From contig NZ_JAAALE010000001.1 in the NCBI RefSeq assembly GCF_009905735.1, positions 248,001-312,000 on the forward strand: DNA of 64,000 bases. Direction: 5' to 3'. The stretch is from Porphyrobacter sp. SLTP. GTDB taxonomy: Bacteria; Pseudomonadota; Alphaproteobacteria; Sphingomonadales; Sphingomonadaceae. The position numbers and the translations under genes were made by a program. This document shows positions 42,661-52,672 of this stretch, in pieces. Each line of letters begins with the position of its first letter. Within the stretch, counting starts at the first letter, position 1. The notes beneath the pieces are model-generated. The model was not told the origin of the DNA and ran no database searches. It worked only from the letters and a program-made list of their open reading frames with translations.

Positions 42661-42696
42661 AATCTGGCAATGTTTCACGTGAAACATTACCAGATT
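42661..42696. other. parS-like centromere site within a near-perfect 36-bp palindrome
   Basis: The core at 42671-42686 is tgtttcacgtgaaaca, a perfect 16-bp palindrome identical to the broadly conserved chromosomal ParB-binding site parS. The symmetry extends to 36 bp, with aatctgg mirrored by ccagatt at the ends and only one mismatched pair. It lies between the convergent ompW and porin genes. Chromosomal parS sites usually cluster near the replication origin. Confidence 0.82.
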
Positions 42697-42713
42697 GGTA
42701 AATTCAATGCGGG

Positions 42714-44102
42714 CTAGAAATTGTAGCGGGTGGAGATCATCACCCGTCGCAGGTCGCCCGTTCGGCCATCCTCAAGCGTGCGTTCCGCGTAGAGCAGCTC
42801 GATCCCGACATCGAGCGGGTCGACCGGGTTCCAGATCAGGTTGGCGAATCCGTTCCAGCTTTCGTCTGTCACCTGCCGGGTCGTCAGCATCACCGGATTG
42901 TCCGCCTTGAAATAGGCCCCCGCGACGCTCGACCGCAGGCGGCCACCCCAATGGTGCTGGTAGGCGGCAAAGCCCGACCAGGTGAAGATCGGATCGAGCT
43001 TTCCGGCCGCATCCAGCGCCGCATCATTGACGATATTGAGCCCGATATAGCGCCCCAGCCCATCCCCCGCGGTCGCCATGAAGCGGATGTCGTCCTTCTC
43101 GCCCACCTTGATCTTGCCTGACAGGCTGAGGCCGTAAGCCATCGCGCTATCCGTGCCGGTGCCGAAATCATCGTCGGAAATCCGCAAGGTGCGCACAATC
43201 CCCGCCGCCGTCAGTGAACCCCACGGGCGGTTCAGATTGTAGCGGGCAACCACATCGGGAATCGTGTCGTCCCCCGCCATGATCCGCGCGCCGGTGGGGG
43301 TGGTGACGGTAGTTTCGGGCTGTTCCAGCGCAATCTGCCAGCCGTTCTTGCTGTAGCGGATCATCGGCTGGCGATCGAACACGGTGCCCGGCGTCACCCC
43401 GATGAAATCGAGACTGTCGGGCAGGGCAGCGATGTTCTGGAAGGTCGACCAGGCTTGGCCGAACAGCCAGTTGTCATAGGTGATGAAGGCCTGCCGCAGG
43501 CGCGGGACATAGGAGTTGGTGGTGCGTTCGTCCCCGCCATCGGTGACGTTGAAATCGAGCTCGATATGCGAATTGAGCGTATGCGCCGCGCCGACATCGG
43601 TCGCGGTCTTGAGGATAAAGCGCGTCTGGCGGGCGCTGTAATCGGTGTCATAGCCTGACGCTGTGCCGCCGACCGGGATCAGCGCCGGAATAAGGAAATC
43701 GCGCCCGATCGAATTGTCCGGCATCTGCCCGCCACTGGTGCGCTGCACCAGCGTATCGAGCTTCACATAGCCCGCATAGGCGACCGTGGTCTTGCCGACG
43801 CGGAAGCCTTTGTCCTCCTGCCCCTTGGGCACGGCGATCTGCTGGGCGAGTTCGGCCTGGCGGTCCTTCAGATCGCGGGTCGCGGCGAGCAGGGCGGCGC
43901 TCTGTTCGCGGATCTCCGCCTCTTCGACCTGGTGGGTTGTCGCTTCGGCATCCAGCCGCGCAATCAGGCCTTCGACCAGCCGCTCCAGCCGGTCGAGCCG
44001 CGCCTCTGTGCTCTGCTCCTGCGCCAGCACCGGCGCGGCGGTCAGCACGCTCGCTGTCAGCAGCACCGCCCGCAGGCTGCGGACCGCCATCGCATGAACC
44101 AT
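42714..44102 (-). CDS. DcaP-family trimeric outer membrane porin
   Basis: A 462-residue outer membrane protein. The signal peptide (SLRAVLLTASVLTAAPVLA) is followed by a coiled-coil segment (about residues 30-85, LDRLERLVEGLIARLDAEA and similar), then a 16-strand-type barrel ending in ISTRYNF. DcaP-like markers include YAGYVKLDTLVQR, FNVTDGGDERTTNSY and RLRQAFITYDNWLFGQAWSTF. Such porins take up anionic carbon sources such as dicarboxylates. The ATG at 44102 is chosen because GGGAGAG sits 5 bases upstream. It is divergent from acs across 148 bases, which may link both to the CrbR-like regulator. Confidence 0.85.
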   Translation of the reverse strand: MVHAMAVRSLRAVLLTASVLTAAPVLAQEQSTEARLDRLERLVEGLIARLDAEATTHQVEEAEIREQSAALLAATRDLKDRQAELAQQIAVPKGQEDKGFRVGKTTVAYAGYVKLDTLVQRTSGGQMPDNSIGRDFLIPALIPVGGTASGYDTDYSARQTRFILKTATDVGAAHTLNSHIELDFNVTDGGDERTTNSYVPRLRQAFITYDNWLFGQAWSTFQNIAALPDSLDFIGVTPGTVFDRQPMIRYSKNGWQIALEQPETTVTTPTGARIMAGDDTIPDVVARYNLNRPWGSLTAAGIVRTLRISDDDFGTGTDSAMAYGLSLSGKIKVGEKDDIRFMATAGDGLGRYIGLNIVNDAALDAAGKLDPIFTWSGFAAYQHHWGGRLRSSVAGAYFKADNPVMLTTRQVTDESWNGFANLIWNPVDPLDVGIELLYAERTLEDGRTGDLRRVMISTRYNF

Positions 44103-44250
44103 TCGGACTCTCCCATCCCTTTTCGATCCCATGTCAGAATGGGCTGATCGGAAGGGCGCTGACAGCTAGCGGATGGTCGTAAGACCTTTGTCTCATGGGG
44201 CGGGACGTGTAGCCTGATGTAAAAGCAGGCGCAGATGAGGGAGAGTCGAG

Positions 44251-46182
44251 ATGATCCACGCCGTTGAGCGGCCCCAGGCCCACACGCCGACCCATTGCAC
44301 CGCTGAGCAATATGCCGAGATGTACCGCGCGTCGGTGGAAACGCCGGACGCGTTCTGGCTGGAACAGGCGCAGCGGCTGGATTGGGTCAAGGCGCCGACC
44401 AGGGGCGGGGAGTGGCCTTACGATCCGGTAGAGATTTCATGGTTTGCCGATGGGCAGCTCAACCTGTGCCACAATGCGGTGGACCGTCATCTGCCGCAGC
44501 ACGCTGACCGCACGGCGCTGATCTTTGAACCGGATGATCCGGCCTCACCCGGCCGCAGCCTCACCTATGGCGAGCTCCACACCGAAGTGGTGCGGATGGC
44601 CAATGCGCTGAAAAAGCTGGGCGTGACACGCGGCGACCGGGTGACGCTCTACCTGCCGATGATCCTCGAAGGGGTGGTCGCGATGCTCGCCTGCGCAAGG
44701 CTGGGCGCGGTGCATTCGGTGGTGTTCGGTGGCTTCTCGCCCGAGGCGCTGGCGGGCCGGATCGAGGATTGCGGCAGCCGCTTCGTCATCACTGCCGATG
44801 AAGGCCTGCGCGGCGGCAAGCACGTGCCGCTGAAGGCGAACGTCGATGCGGCGCTGGCGCTCACCGCGCACGCCACGCCGGTCGATGGCGTGCTGGTGAT
44901 CCGCCATACGGGCGGCGCAATCGACATGCAGGACGGCCGCGACCACTGGCTCGAAGACCTCGCCAGCGACGCGGATTGCCCCTGCGCGGTGATGGGGGCG
45001 GAAGACCCGCTGTTCATCCTCTACACCAGCGGTTCGACCGGCAAGCCCAAGGGCGTGCTCCACACCACCGGCGGGTACGGCGTGTGGACGGCAACGACCT
45101 TCCATTACATTTTCGACTATCAACCCGGCGAGGTGTTCTGGTGCACCGCCGATATCGGCTGGGTGACGGGTCATAGCTATGTGGTCTACGGGCCGTTGTT
45201 CAATGGTGCCACGGCCGTTGTGTTCGAAGGCGTGCCCAATTACCCCGATCACGGGCGCTTCTGGGACGTGGTCGACAAGCACGGCGTCAACATCATCTAC
45301 ACCGCCCCCACCGCGATCCGTGCGCTGATGCGCGAGGGTGACGCGCACGTCACCACCCGCTCGCGCGCCTCCCTGCGGTTGCTCGGCTCTGTCGGCGAAC
45401 CGATCAATCCCGAGGCGTGGCGCTGGTATTTCGACGTGGTGGGCGAGGGTCGCTGCCCGATCATCGACACCTGGTGGCAGACCGAAACCGGCGGCTGCAT
45501 GATCACCACGCTCCCCGGCGCACACGACATGAAACCGGGGAGTGCGGGCCTCCCGTTCTTCGGCATCCGCCCTGAGCTGGTCGACAGCGAGGGAGGCGTG
45601 CTGAACGGCGCGGCCGAGGGCAACCTGTGCATCACCCACTCATGGCCCGGTCAGGCGCGCACGATCTATGGCGATCATGAACGCTTCGGGCAGACCTATT
45701 TCAGCACCTACAAGGGCAAGTACTTCACCGGCGACGGGTGCAAGCGCGACGCGGACGGCTACTACTGGATCACCGGCCGGGTCGACGACGTGATCAACGT
45801 CTCGGGCCACCGCATGGGCACCGCCGAGGTCGAGAGCGCGCTGGTGCTCCACCCCAAGGTGGCCGAGGCTGCGGTGGTCGGATATCCGCATGATATCAAG
45901 GGGCAGGGCATCTATTGCTACGTCACCCTCAATGTCGGCGAGGAAGGCAGTGACGCGCTGCTGGCCGAGCTGAAAGCCCACGTCCGCAAGGAAATCGGGC
46001 CAATTGCGACGCCCGATATCATCCACTTTACCGATGGCCTGCCCAAGACCCGCTCCGGCAAGATCATGCGCCGCATCCTGCGCAAGATCGCCGAGAACGA
46101 CTTTGGCGCTTTGGGTGATACCTCAACGCTCGCCGATCCCAGCCTCGTCGAGCGGTTGATCGAAGGGCGGCAGAACGGCTGA
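44251..46182 (+). CDS. acs: Acetyl-CoA synthetase
   Basis: A 643-residue AMP-forming acetyl-CoA synthetase, normal length. The P-loop [20 protein letters not shown], the acetate-pocket motif [10 protein letters not shown], the hinge region [18 protein letters not shown] and the C-terminal [11 protein letters not shown] with Lys604, the residue normally acetylated to inactivate Acs, are all present. It converts acetate, CoA and ATP to acetyl-CoA. A good ribosome-binding site (GGGAGAG) precedes ATG 44251. The response regulator gene begins 4 bases after its stop and the partner kinase is convergent, as expected for an acetate-switch locus. Confidence 0.98.
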   Translation: MIHAVERPQAHTPTHCTAEQYAEMYRASVETPDAFWLEQAQRLDWVKAPTRGGEWPYDPVEISWFADGQLNLCHNAVDRHLPQHADRTALIFEPDDPASPGRSLTYGELHTEVVRMANALKKLGVTRGDRVTLYLPMILEGVVAMLACARLGAVHSVVFGGFSPEALAGRIEDCGSRFVITADEGLRGGKHVPLKANVDAALALTAHATPVDGVLVIRHTGGAIDMQDGRDHWLEDLASDADCPCAVMGAEDPLFILYTSGSTGKPKGVLHTTGGYGVWTATTFHYIFDYQPGEVFWCTADIGWVTGHSYVVYGPLFNGATAVVFEGVPNYPDHGRFWDVVDKHGVNIIYTAPTAIRALMREGDAHVTTRSRASLRLLGSVGEPINPEAWRWYFDVVGEGRCPIIDTWWQTETGGCMITTLPGAHDMKPGSAGLPFFGIRPELVDSEGGVLNGAAEGNLCITHSWPGQARTIYGDHERFGQTYFSTYKGKYFTGDGCKRDADGYYWITGRVDDVINVSGHRMGTAEVESALVLHPKVAEAAVVGYPHDIKGQGIYCYVTLNVGEEGSDALLAELKAHVRKEIGPIATPDIIHFTDGLPKTRSGKIMRRILRKIAENDFGALGDTSTLADPSLVERLIEGRQNG

Positions 46183-46186
46183 GGCG

Positions 46187-46825
46187 ATGACCGCAAGGAT
46201 CATCATTGCCGATGACCACCCGCTGTTCCGCAGCGCGCTGGCCCATGCGGTCAGCAAGGTGTGGCCCGAAGCGGCGATCATCGAGGCGAGCACCGCTGCC
46301 GAGGCGCGCGCTGCGCTGGCGGACGGTGCGGCGGAGGCCCTGTTGCTCGATCTCCACATGGCCGATTCCACCGGCCTGTCGGTGCTGATGGACCTCAGAC
46401 AGGATTACCCCGCGCTGCCCATCGTGATCGTTTCGGCCTCCGAGGAACCGCGGGTCGCTGCGGCGGCGGCGCAACTGGGGGCAGCGGGGTTCATTCCCAA
46501 ATCTTCCAGCCTTGATGCGATGCGCGAAGGGCTGTCAGCGGTGCGGGACGGGGACGGGTGGTTTCCCGAGGCGCACGCTGGAGCGGACGACGAACTTGCC
46601 CGCATTGCCAGCCTGACGCCCGCTCAGCGCCGTATCCTCGCCGCGATCCGGCAAGGCCTGCTCAACAAGCAGATCGCCTATGAACTCGCCATCAGCGAGG
46701 CAACCGTGAAGGCGCACATTACCGCGATCCTGCGCAAGCTCGGGGTGAACAGCCGAACGCAGGCGGTGCTGCTCGCCGCCAAGTTGGACGTCGATCAGCC
46801 GGTAGCGGATTCCGCGAGGGCCTGA
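46187..46825 (+). CDS. LuxR/NarL-type response regulator, CrbR-like
   Basis: A 212-residue response regulator. The receiver domain has the acidic pair in IIADDHPLF, the phosphoacceptor Asp in LLLDLHMADSTG and the switch Lys in FIPKSSS. A C-terminal LuxR helix-turn-helix follows (LTPAQRRILAAIRQGL, NKQIAYELAISEATVKAHI). It starts 4 bases after acs, so is probably cotranscribed, and its last 31 bases overlap the 3' end of the convergent kinase gene. In Vibrio and Pseudomonas, CrbR/ErdR-type regulators activate acs in response to a transporter-linked kinase. The same role is inferred here. Confidence 0.92.
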   Translation: MTARIIIADDHPLFRSALAHAVSKVWPEAAIIEASTAAEARAALADGAAEALLLDLHMADSTGLSVLMDLRQDYPALPIVIVSASEEPRVAAAAAQLGAAGFIPKSSSLDAMREGLSAVRDGDGWFPEAHAGADDELARIASLTPAQRRILAAIRQGLLNKQIAYELAISEATVKAHITAILRKLGVNSRTQAVLLAAKLDVDQPVADSARA

Positions 46826-49800
46826 ACCTTTGTCTCGCGGCCCTGTGCCAGCGCCGTCGCGATCAGCGCGCGCAAGGCAGCAGGCGGCGCGGGTTTGAGC
46901 AAGCGGTTCGCCCCCATCCGCGCGGCGGCGGCTTCGGTTTCCTCGGAGCTTTCCGCCGTCAACAGGATTGCAGGCGGGCGCTGGCCCCAGACTTCGCACA
47001 GCATCGCATAGGTGGCATCGCCGCGCTCGTTCTCGTCGAGGCGGTAGTCCATGATCGCAATGTCGGGTGCCTGCGGCATGGCGGCCGCAGCCTGCGCGCC
47101 GTTGCCAGCGCAGGTCACGATCAGGCCCCACTTGCCGAGAAGGGCTGCCGTCGCGGCCAGCACGGCGGGATCATTGTCGACCACCAGCACCCGGCCTTCG
47201 CCGAGGCCTGCACTGGTGCGGACAGGAGCCGGGCGGGGCGCGGATGCCGCCTCGCGCCGCAGTACCGGCAAGGCCAACGCAAAGCGGCTCCCGCGGCCCA
47301 ACGATGACGTTGTCTCAACCTCGACCCCCAGAAGCCGCGCTGCCCGCCGGACGATGGCGAGGCCCAAACCCAGCCCCTCACGGTCAGTCGAAGCGCCGCG
47401 TTCGAACTCGCCGAAGATCCGCTCAATGTCATCAGGCGCGATGCCGCGCCCGGTGTCGTGGATGCAGATCAGCACCTCCGGCCCGCGCCGCCGCACCCCG
47501 ATCAGGACGCCGCCCTTGGCGGTATAGCGCACCGCGTTGCTCATCAGGTTGCGCAGCACCGCTGTCAGCAACGCCCTGTCAGCCATGACCCAGGCATCGG
47601 TCCGAACCCGCCGCAGCCTGAGCCCCTTGGCCTGTGCTTGCAGCAGGAATTCGCGCGCCACATCCTCGAACAACTGGTCGAGCGCAATGGGCTCTGGCGC
47701 TGGCACCACGCCGCCGCTGTCGAGCTTGGAAATCTCCAGCAGCACCCGGATCAGCCGATCCGCCGAGACAATCGAGCCATCCAGATCGGCCACCAGCCGT
47801 TCCAGCGCCGGGCGGCCCTGTACCTCCTCGCCGAGCGCCGAGGCGAACAGGCGCGCAGCGTTGAGCGGCTGGATCAGATCGTGGCTGGCGGCGGCGAGGA
47901 AACGGGTCTTGGACTTCGTGGCCTGCGCCAAGGCCTCGTTCGCAGCGCTGAGCTGGCGGGTGCGGACCGCGACCTTGTCCTCCAGCGCCTGTTCGGCCAG
48001 CCGGTCAGCGGTGATGTCGGTATAGGAGGTGGTGTAGCCGCCGCCGGGTGTGGGCGCGCCAACGATCCTGAGCACGCGGCCATCGTGCTGCACCCGCTCG
48101 ATCCGGTGCTCGGTCCCGGCGCGCATATAAGCAAGGCGACGCTCAACCTGCTCGGCGATGGCGGCGTCGGACAGCGCGCCGCGCGTCAGGTTGAAGCGGA
48201 TCAGATCGGCAATCGGCGTGCCGACGCTCACCAGCCCATCAGGCAGGTCGAAAATCTGCTGATAGCGGGTGTTCCACGCCACCAGCCTCATGTCGCCGTC
48301 CACCAGCGCGATGCCTTGGTCGATGGACTCGATTGCGGTCTGGAGCAGGTCGGCGGAGAAGGAGAGGCGGCGGCTCGTCTCGTCGAACATGGCGACCACT
48401 TCAGGGAGCGGGATGGGATCGCCGCCCGCCCATGACCCCACGAGCATCCGCGCGGATGACGTGCCGATCACGCCCGAAATCACCCGCTCGGCCAGTTCCA
48501 GCACACCTGCGCCCGCCGGGTCGCCATTGCGCAGGTGGAGCGGGGCGAGGGCGGCATCGGCGCGCTCACGCCCGACGAACTGGGCGAGCAGTGCGCGCAC
48601 ATCGCCGACGCGTTTGGCCGTGGCATGGCGCGGCGGTTCTCCGGGCATCGGCATCCCCACGAACGCCGCGGCCTGCGCCTGATCGAGCAGCGACGGCCGC
48701 ACCAGCGCCGAGACCAGCCAGTAGAGCGCGGTATTGACCCCAAGGCTCAGGATCACGCCGGACACCAACGGATCGGGGTGGATGCTGAGGAAGGGCGCAG
48801 TGCCGCTGGCCGCGGGCACGATCAGCAGCACCAGCCAGAGAGCGAAGCCGCTTGCAAGGCCGGTCAGCATTCCCGCCCGGTTGCCGTGCTGGCTCAGCAT
48901 CCCCAGCACCAGACCCGGCGCGAATTGCGCCGCCGCCGCAAAGGCGAGGGTGCCGAGGCCTGCCAGGTCGGTGATCCCGGCGAACCCGCGATAGAACACG
49001 TAAGCCGCCGCCAGCAGCGCCGCGATCACCATGCGGCGGATCAGCAGCAGCCTCCCCGGCACGCGGCTGCGGTCACCCCGCCCAGCCAGTGCGCGGCGCA
49101 GCAGCAGGGGGGCGATCAGGTCATTGGTGATCATGATCGACAGCGCCACGCTCGCCACCACGATCATGCCGGTCGCTGCCGAAAACCCGCCGATGAACAC
49201 CAGCACGGCGAGCAGCGGCGTCCCGCTCGCCAGTGGCAGGGCGAGCACGATGGTGTCGGGATCGGTGCCTGCGGGCAGCACCGCCTGTCCTGCCAGCACG
49301 ATTGGCACGATCACAGCCGCAGTGAGCGCGAGATAGGCCGGGAACACCCAGCGCATCGACCGGCTGGCGCGTTCGCCCGGCGCTTCGATGAAGCTCATGT
49401 GGAACTGGCGCGGCAGGCACAGGGCTGCGGCAGCGGCGATCAGCGTCAGCACCACAAAGCGTGCATCAATCGGGTCGGGGGCGAACAGGGCCGGGGTGGC
49501 AGGGATCGCTGGCCCGTCGCCGGTCACCAGCCACCACACACCCAGCGCGCCCACCACAAGGAGGGCGGCGAGCTTCACCAGCGCCTCCACCGCAATCGTC
49601 AGCACCAGTCCCGCATTCTCGCCCGCCCGGTCCGCGCGGCGTGATCCAAACAGGATCGCGAACAGCCCCATCAGGGCGGCAACGATCAGCACCAGCTCGT
49701 CCGCCGCGACTTGCGTGCGCAGCTCCGGGTCGAGCACCAGCAGCGTCGTGCCGACCGAGTCCAGCTGGAGCGCCATATAGGGCAGCGTCCCGCAGGTCGC

Positions 49801-50163
49801 GATCACCGTCACCAACGCGGCGAGGCTGGCGCTCTTGCCGTAACGAGCGGAGAGGAAGTCGGCGATCGAGGTCGAATGCTGGGCCTTGGCCTGCGCCAGA
49901 ATCCGGCGCACCAGCCCGAAGCCCAGCGTGAAGACCAGGATCGGCCCGAGATAGATCGGCAGGTAATCAAGGCCCGCCGTCGCCGCCGTCCCGACCCCGC
50001 CGAAAAACGTCCAGCTGGTGCAGTAAACCGCAAGGCTGAGGCCATAGACGCTGCCGGAATGGCGCAGCAGCGCGGGCGCTGGCGTGCGATCTCGCCATGC
50101 TGCGAGCCAGAACAATGCGCCAAGGTAGATCATGGCGGCGACCAGCGCCGCGCCCAGCATCAT
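46795..50163 (-). CDS. Hybrid sensor kinase with sodium/solute symporter domain, CrbS-like
   Basis: A 1122-residue membrane hybrid kinase. Residues 1 to about 490 form an SLC5-type (PutP-like) transporter with about 13 helices (SWTFFGGVGTAATAG, SIADFLSARYGKSAS). Then come a linker, a PAS domain (about 600-710), a coiled coil, a HisKA domain with His761 in AAASHDLIQPLNAAR, a HATPase domain (NLMSNAVRYT, DTGRGIAPDDI, GLGLGLAIV) and a C-terminal receiver with Asp1039 in IMDYRLDE. The layout matches CrbS/CbrA/NahK-type kinases, in which substrate transport may be coupled to signalling. Partner of the adjacent CrbR-like regulator. The 3' ends of the two genes overlap by 31 bases tail to tail. Confidence 0.93.
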   Translation of the reverse strand: MMLGAALVAAMIYLGALFWLAAWRDRTPAPALLRHSGSVYGLSLAVYCTSWTFFGGVGTAATAGLDYLPIYLGPILVFTLGFGLVRRILAQAKAQHSTSIADFLSARYGKSASLAALVTVIATCGTLPYMALQLDSVGTTLLVLDPELRTQVAADELVLIVAALMGLFAILFGSRRADRAGENAGLVLTIAVEALVKLAALLVVGALGVWWLVTGDGPAIPATPALFAPDPIDARFVVLTLIAAAAALCLPRQFHMSFIEAPGERASRSMRWVFPAYLALTAAVIVPIVLAGQAVLPAGTDPDTIVLALPLASGTPLLAVLVFIGGFSAATGMIVVASVALSIMITNDLIAPLLLRRALAGRGDRSRVPGRLLLIRRMVIAALLAAAYVFYRGFAGITDLAGLGTLAFAAAAQFAPGLVLGMLSQHGNRAGMLTGLASGFALWLVLLIVPAASGTAPFLSIHPDPLVSGVILSLGVNTALYWLVSALVRPSLLDQAQAAAFVGMPMPGEPPRHATAKRVGDVRALLAQFVGRERADAALAPLHLRNGDPAGAGVLELAERVISGVIGTSSARMLVGSWAGGDPIPLPEVVAMFDETSRRLSFSADLLQTAIESIDQGIALVDGDMRLVAWNTRYQQIFDLPDGLVSVGTPIADLIRFNLTRGALSDAAIAEQVERRLAYMRAGTEHRIERVQHDGRVLRIVGAPTPGGGYTTSYTDITADRLAEQALEDKVAVRTRQLSAANEALAQATKSKTRFLAAASHDLIQPLNAARLFASALGEEVQGRPALERLVADLDGSIVSADRLIRVLLEISKLDSGGVVPAPEPIALDQLFEDVAREFLLQAQAKGLRLRRVRTDAWVMADRALLTAVLRNLMSNAVRYTAKGGVLIGVRRRGPEVLICIHDTGRGIAPDDIERIFGEFERGASTDREGLGLGLAIVRRAARLLGVEVETTSSLGRGSRFALALPVLRREAASAPRPAPVRTSAGLGEGRVLVVDNDPAVLAATAALLGKWGLIVTCAGNGAQAAAAMPQAPDIAIMDYRLDENERGDATYAMLCEVWGQRPPAILLTAESSEETEAAAARMGANRLLKPAPPAALRALIATALAQGRETKVQALAESATG

Positions 50164-50270
50164 GTCCCGCTCCCCTCTTTCCCGACGACTAAACTACGAC
50201 AAGCGCGCCGCAAAGCAAAGGGGCGGCACCCTGCGGCACCGCCCCTCCTGCGCCCCGCTGGCTGGCGGGC

Positions 50271-51941
50271 CTAGTCGTCGATATTGCGGCGGAAGGTTTC
50301 GGGCAGGAACAGCAGCCCGATCACCACGGTGGCCGCGCAGATCGCCACTGGATACCATAGGCCGAAGTAGATATTCCCGGTCGCCGCCACCATCGCAAAG
50401 GCGGTGGTCGGCAGGAACCCGCCGAACCAGCCATTGCCGATGTGATAGGGCAGGCTCATCGCGGTGTAGCGGATTCGGGTGGGGAACAGCTCCACCAGCA
50501 GCGCGGCAATAGGCCCGTAAACCATCGTCACCAGCAGCACGAGATAGGTGAGGATCGCGATCACCACCGGGGTGTCGATGGCGGCCGGATCGGCCTTGGC
50601 CGGATAGCCGGCCGTGGCCAGGGCCGCCTTCAATTCATCCTGATAGGCGGTAATGGCAGCCTTGCGGTCGTCGCCTGCAAGCTTGGCCGGATCGGGCGCG
50701 ATGAAGGCCTGCGCGCCGATGGTGATTTGCGCGATGGTGCCCGCTTCGGCTTCGACCTTGGTGTAGCTCACCCCGCTTTTGGCGAGGAACGACTTGGCGA
50801 TGTCGCAGCTCTTGGCATCGAACTTGTTCTTGCCGATGGGGTCGAACTGCACCGAGCAATCCGCATCATTGACGATGACGCTCACCGGCGCCGTCGCCTG
50901 CGCCCGGGCCAGCGCCGGATTGGCCGCTTCGGTCAGCGCGTGGAAGGCCGGGAAGAACGTCACCGCCGCCAGCGCGCAGCCGGAAAGGATGATCGGCTTG
51001 CGCCCGACCTTGTCCGACAGCCAGCCGAAGAAGATGAAGAATGGTGTCCCGATGGCGAGCGCCACGGCGATCAGAATGTTGGTCGTCGCGCCGTCCACCA
51101 TCAGGACTTTTTCAAGGAAGAACAGCGCGTAGAACTGCCCCGTGTACCACACCACCGCTTGCCCCGCGACCGCGCCCAGCAGCGCGATCAGCGCCCAGCG
51201 GCCGTTTGTCCAGTTGCCGAAGGCTTCGGAAATCGGCGCCTTGGAATTGGTGCCTTCGTCCTTCATCTTCTGGAACACTGGGCTTTCCTGCAATTGCAGC
51301 CGGATCCACAGCGACACGCCGAGCAGCAGCGAGGAAATCAGGAACGGCACGCGCCAGCCCCATTCCTTGAAGGCTTCCTCGCCGATCATGGTGCGGGTGC
51401 CGATCACCACCAGCAGGGCGGCAAACAGCCCCAAGGTTGCGGTGGTCTGGATGAAGCTGGTGTAGAGCCCGCGCTTGTTGTTCGGCGCGTGCTCGGCCAC
51501 GTAGGTCGCCGCCCCGCCATATTCACCGCCCAGCGCGAGGCCCTGCACCAGCCGCAGCACCACCAGCATGATCGGGGCGGCCACCCCGATGCTGGCGTAA
51601 TTGGGCAGCAGGCCGACCGTGAAGGTCGCAAAGCCCATCAGGCCCATCGTCACCAGGAAGGTATATTTGCGCCCGACCATGTCGCCCAGCCGCCCGAACA
51701 CCAGTGCACCGAAGGGCCGCACCGCAAAGCCCGCCGCAAAGGCCGCCAGCGCGAAGATGAAGCCGGTGGTCTCGTTTACGCCCGAGAAAAACTGCGCCGA
51801 GATGATCGTGGCCAACAGGCCATAGAGGTAGAAATCATACCATTCGAACACCGTGCCCAGCGACGAGGCGAGGATGACGCGTTTTTCCGTCCCCGTGACC
51901 TTGTGATGCTTGGGCAGGGCGTCATCATATGTCGTCGCCAT
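50271..51941 (-). CDS. MFS transporter of the MHS (metabolite:H+ symporter) family with a large inserted loop
   Basis: A 556-residue transporter with twelve predicted helices. Family signatures include SSLGTVFEWYDFYLYG, RPFGALVFGRLGDMVGRKY and GGEYGGAATYVAEHAP. It is about 110 residues longer than usual: a hydrophilic insert lies between late helices (about 345-455), with two cysteines (NDADCSVQF, AKSCDIAKSF) that could form a periplasmic disulfide. The ATG at 51941 is chosen for its upstream GGGAGACGG. MHS members carry organic acids, proline/betaine or similar with protons; closeness to the acs/CrbS locus hints at a short organic acid, but the substrate cannot be read from sequence. Confidence 0.92.
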   Translation of the reverse strand: MATTYDDALPKHHKVTGTEKRVILASSLGTVFEWYDFYLYGLLATIISAQFFSGVNETTGFIFALAAFAAGFAVRPFGALVFGRLGDMVGRKYTFLVTMGLMGFATFTVGLLPNYASIGVAAPIMLVVLRLVQGLALGGEYGGAATYVAEHAPNNKRGLYTSFIQTTATLGLFAALLVVIGTRTMIGEEAFKEWGWRVPFLISSLLLGVSLWIRLQLQESPVFQKMKDEGTNSKAPISEAFGNWTNGRWALIALLGAVAGQAVVWYTGQFYALFFLEKVLMVDGATTNILIAVALAIGTPFFIFFGWLSDKVGRKPIILSGCALAAVTFFPAFHALTEAANPALARAQATAPVSVIVNDADCSVQFDPIGKNKFDAKSCDIAKSFLAKSGVSYTKVEAEAGTIAQITIGAQAFIAPDPAKLAGDDRKAAITAYQDELKAALATAGYPAKADPAAIDTPVVIAILTYLVLLVTMVYGPIAALLVELFPTRIRYTAMSLPYHIGNGWFGGFLPTTAFAMVAATGNIYFGLWYPVAICAATVVIGLLFLPETFRRNIDD

Positions 51942-52097
51942 TGTCCGTCTCCCGCTTGTCCGCTCGATCCCCTGACCAGCAGGCAGGCCCTGCGCCTGCA
52001 TCATGCCGGTCTTGCCGAGGAATGCAAAGTCGCGCGTTACGGGCAGCAGCGATAGCTAGACCATCGTCGTAGCCGGGGAGGGGTGGCGGGCGAGGGC

Positions 52098-52535
52098 TTA
52101 CTCGGCAGCGGCGAAGGTCAGGCGCAGCTCGGGCGTTTCCAGCACAAGCTGGCGACCATCGAGCGTGGTGGTGTAGCGCTGGGCCTGTTCCAATGCGCCC
52201 GCCAGATCATTGCCGAAGCTGGGGGCGGGGCAGGCCATGCGAGTGCCCGCCACGGGGCCGAAGCTGATATTGCCTGCGCCGTTCGACGGCTGGCCCGCAG
52301 TCCAGGTTGACCGGCCACGGTTGCAATCGAGCTGAAGCTGCACCTCCCCGCCATCGATAAAGGCGAGGGTGTGGCGGCGCTGCAAGGTGGGGGTGAGCGA
52401 AGTGGTGCTGCCCGAGGTGTCGATCGCGGTCAGCTGCCATTCGGTCCCGGCAAGCGGGTGGCTGTCGGGAATGGTCATGCAGCCTCCCAAGGCAAGTGTG
52501 GCAACAGTGGCGGTAATGGCGGCGCGAAAAGACAT
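52098..52535 (-). CDS. META domain lipoprotein (HslJ-like)
   Basis: A 145-residue lipoprotein with lipobox LGGC (Cys near residue 19) after a short signal. The mature part is one META domain: the opening LAGTEWQLTAID, a central FIDGGEVQLQLDCNRGRSTWTAG, and FGPVAGTRMACPAP match HslJ-type proteins, including the conserved cysteine pair. The ATG at 52535 is chosen because GGGAG precedes it. HslJ-like proteins are linked to heat shock and drug resistance without a known mechanism. It is monocistronic by position. Confidence 0.88.
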   Translation of the reverse strand: MSFRAAITATVATLALGGCMTIPDSHPLAGTEWQLTAIDTSGSTTSLTPTLQRRHTLAFIDGGEVQLQLDCNRGRSTWTAGQPSNGAGNISFGPVAGTRMACPAPSFGNDLAGALEQAQRYTTTLDGRQLVLETPELRLTFAAAE

Positions 52536-52617
52536 CCCTGATGCTCCCAAGTCGTGACGCCCTTTCCATAGCGCAGGATCCTGAATGCAGCCAATCCGGG
52601 GCGCAAAGCAGGCACGA

Positions 52618-52652
52618 AAAAGCCGCCGGAGCGCTGGGCTCCGACGGCTTTT
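52618..52652 (-). terminator. Rho-independent terminator of the 99-residue protein gene
   Basis: aaaagccgccggagc (52618-52632) pairs with gctccgacggctttt (52638-52652) with one mismatch around a 5-base loop. On the - strand the stem is followed by a T-run, 21 bases beyond the stop at 52673. Confidence 0.88.
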
Positions 52653-52672
52653 CGTAACTCAGGCCGAAGCGC

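Noticed and set aside
50442..52055. Antisense open frame of 537 codons opposite the MFS transporter
   Set aside because: High-GC shadow of a clear MHS-family gene; the product is Gln/His/Arg-rich without features.
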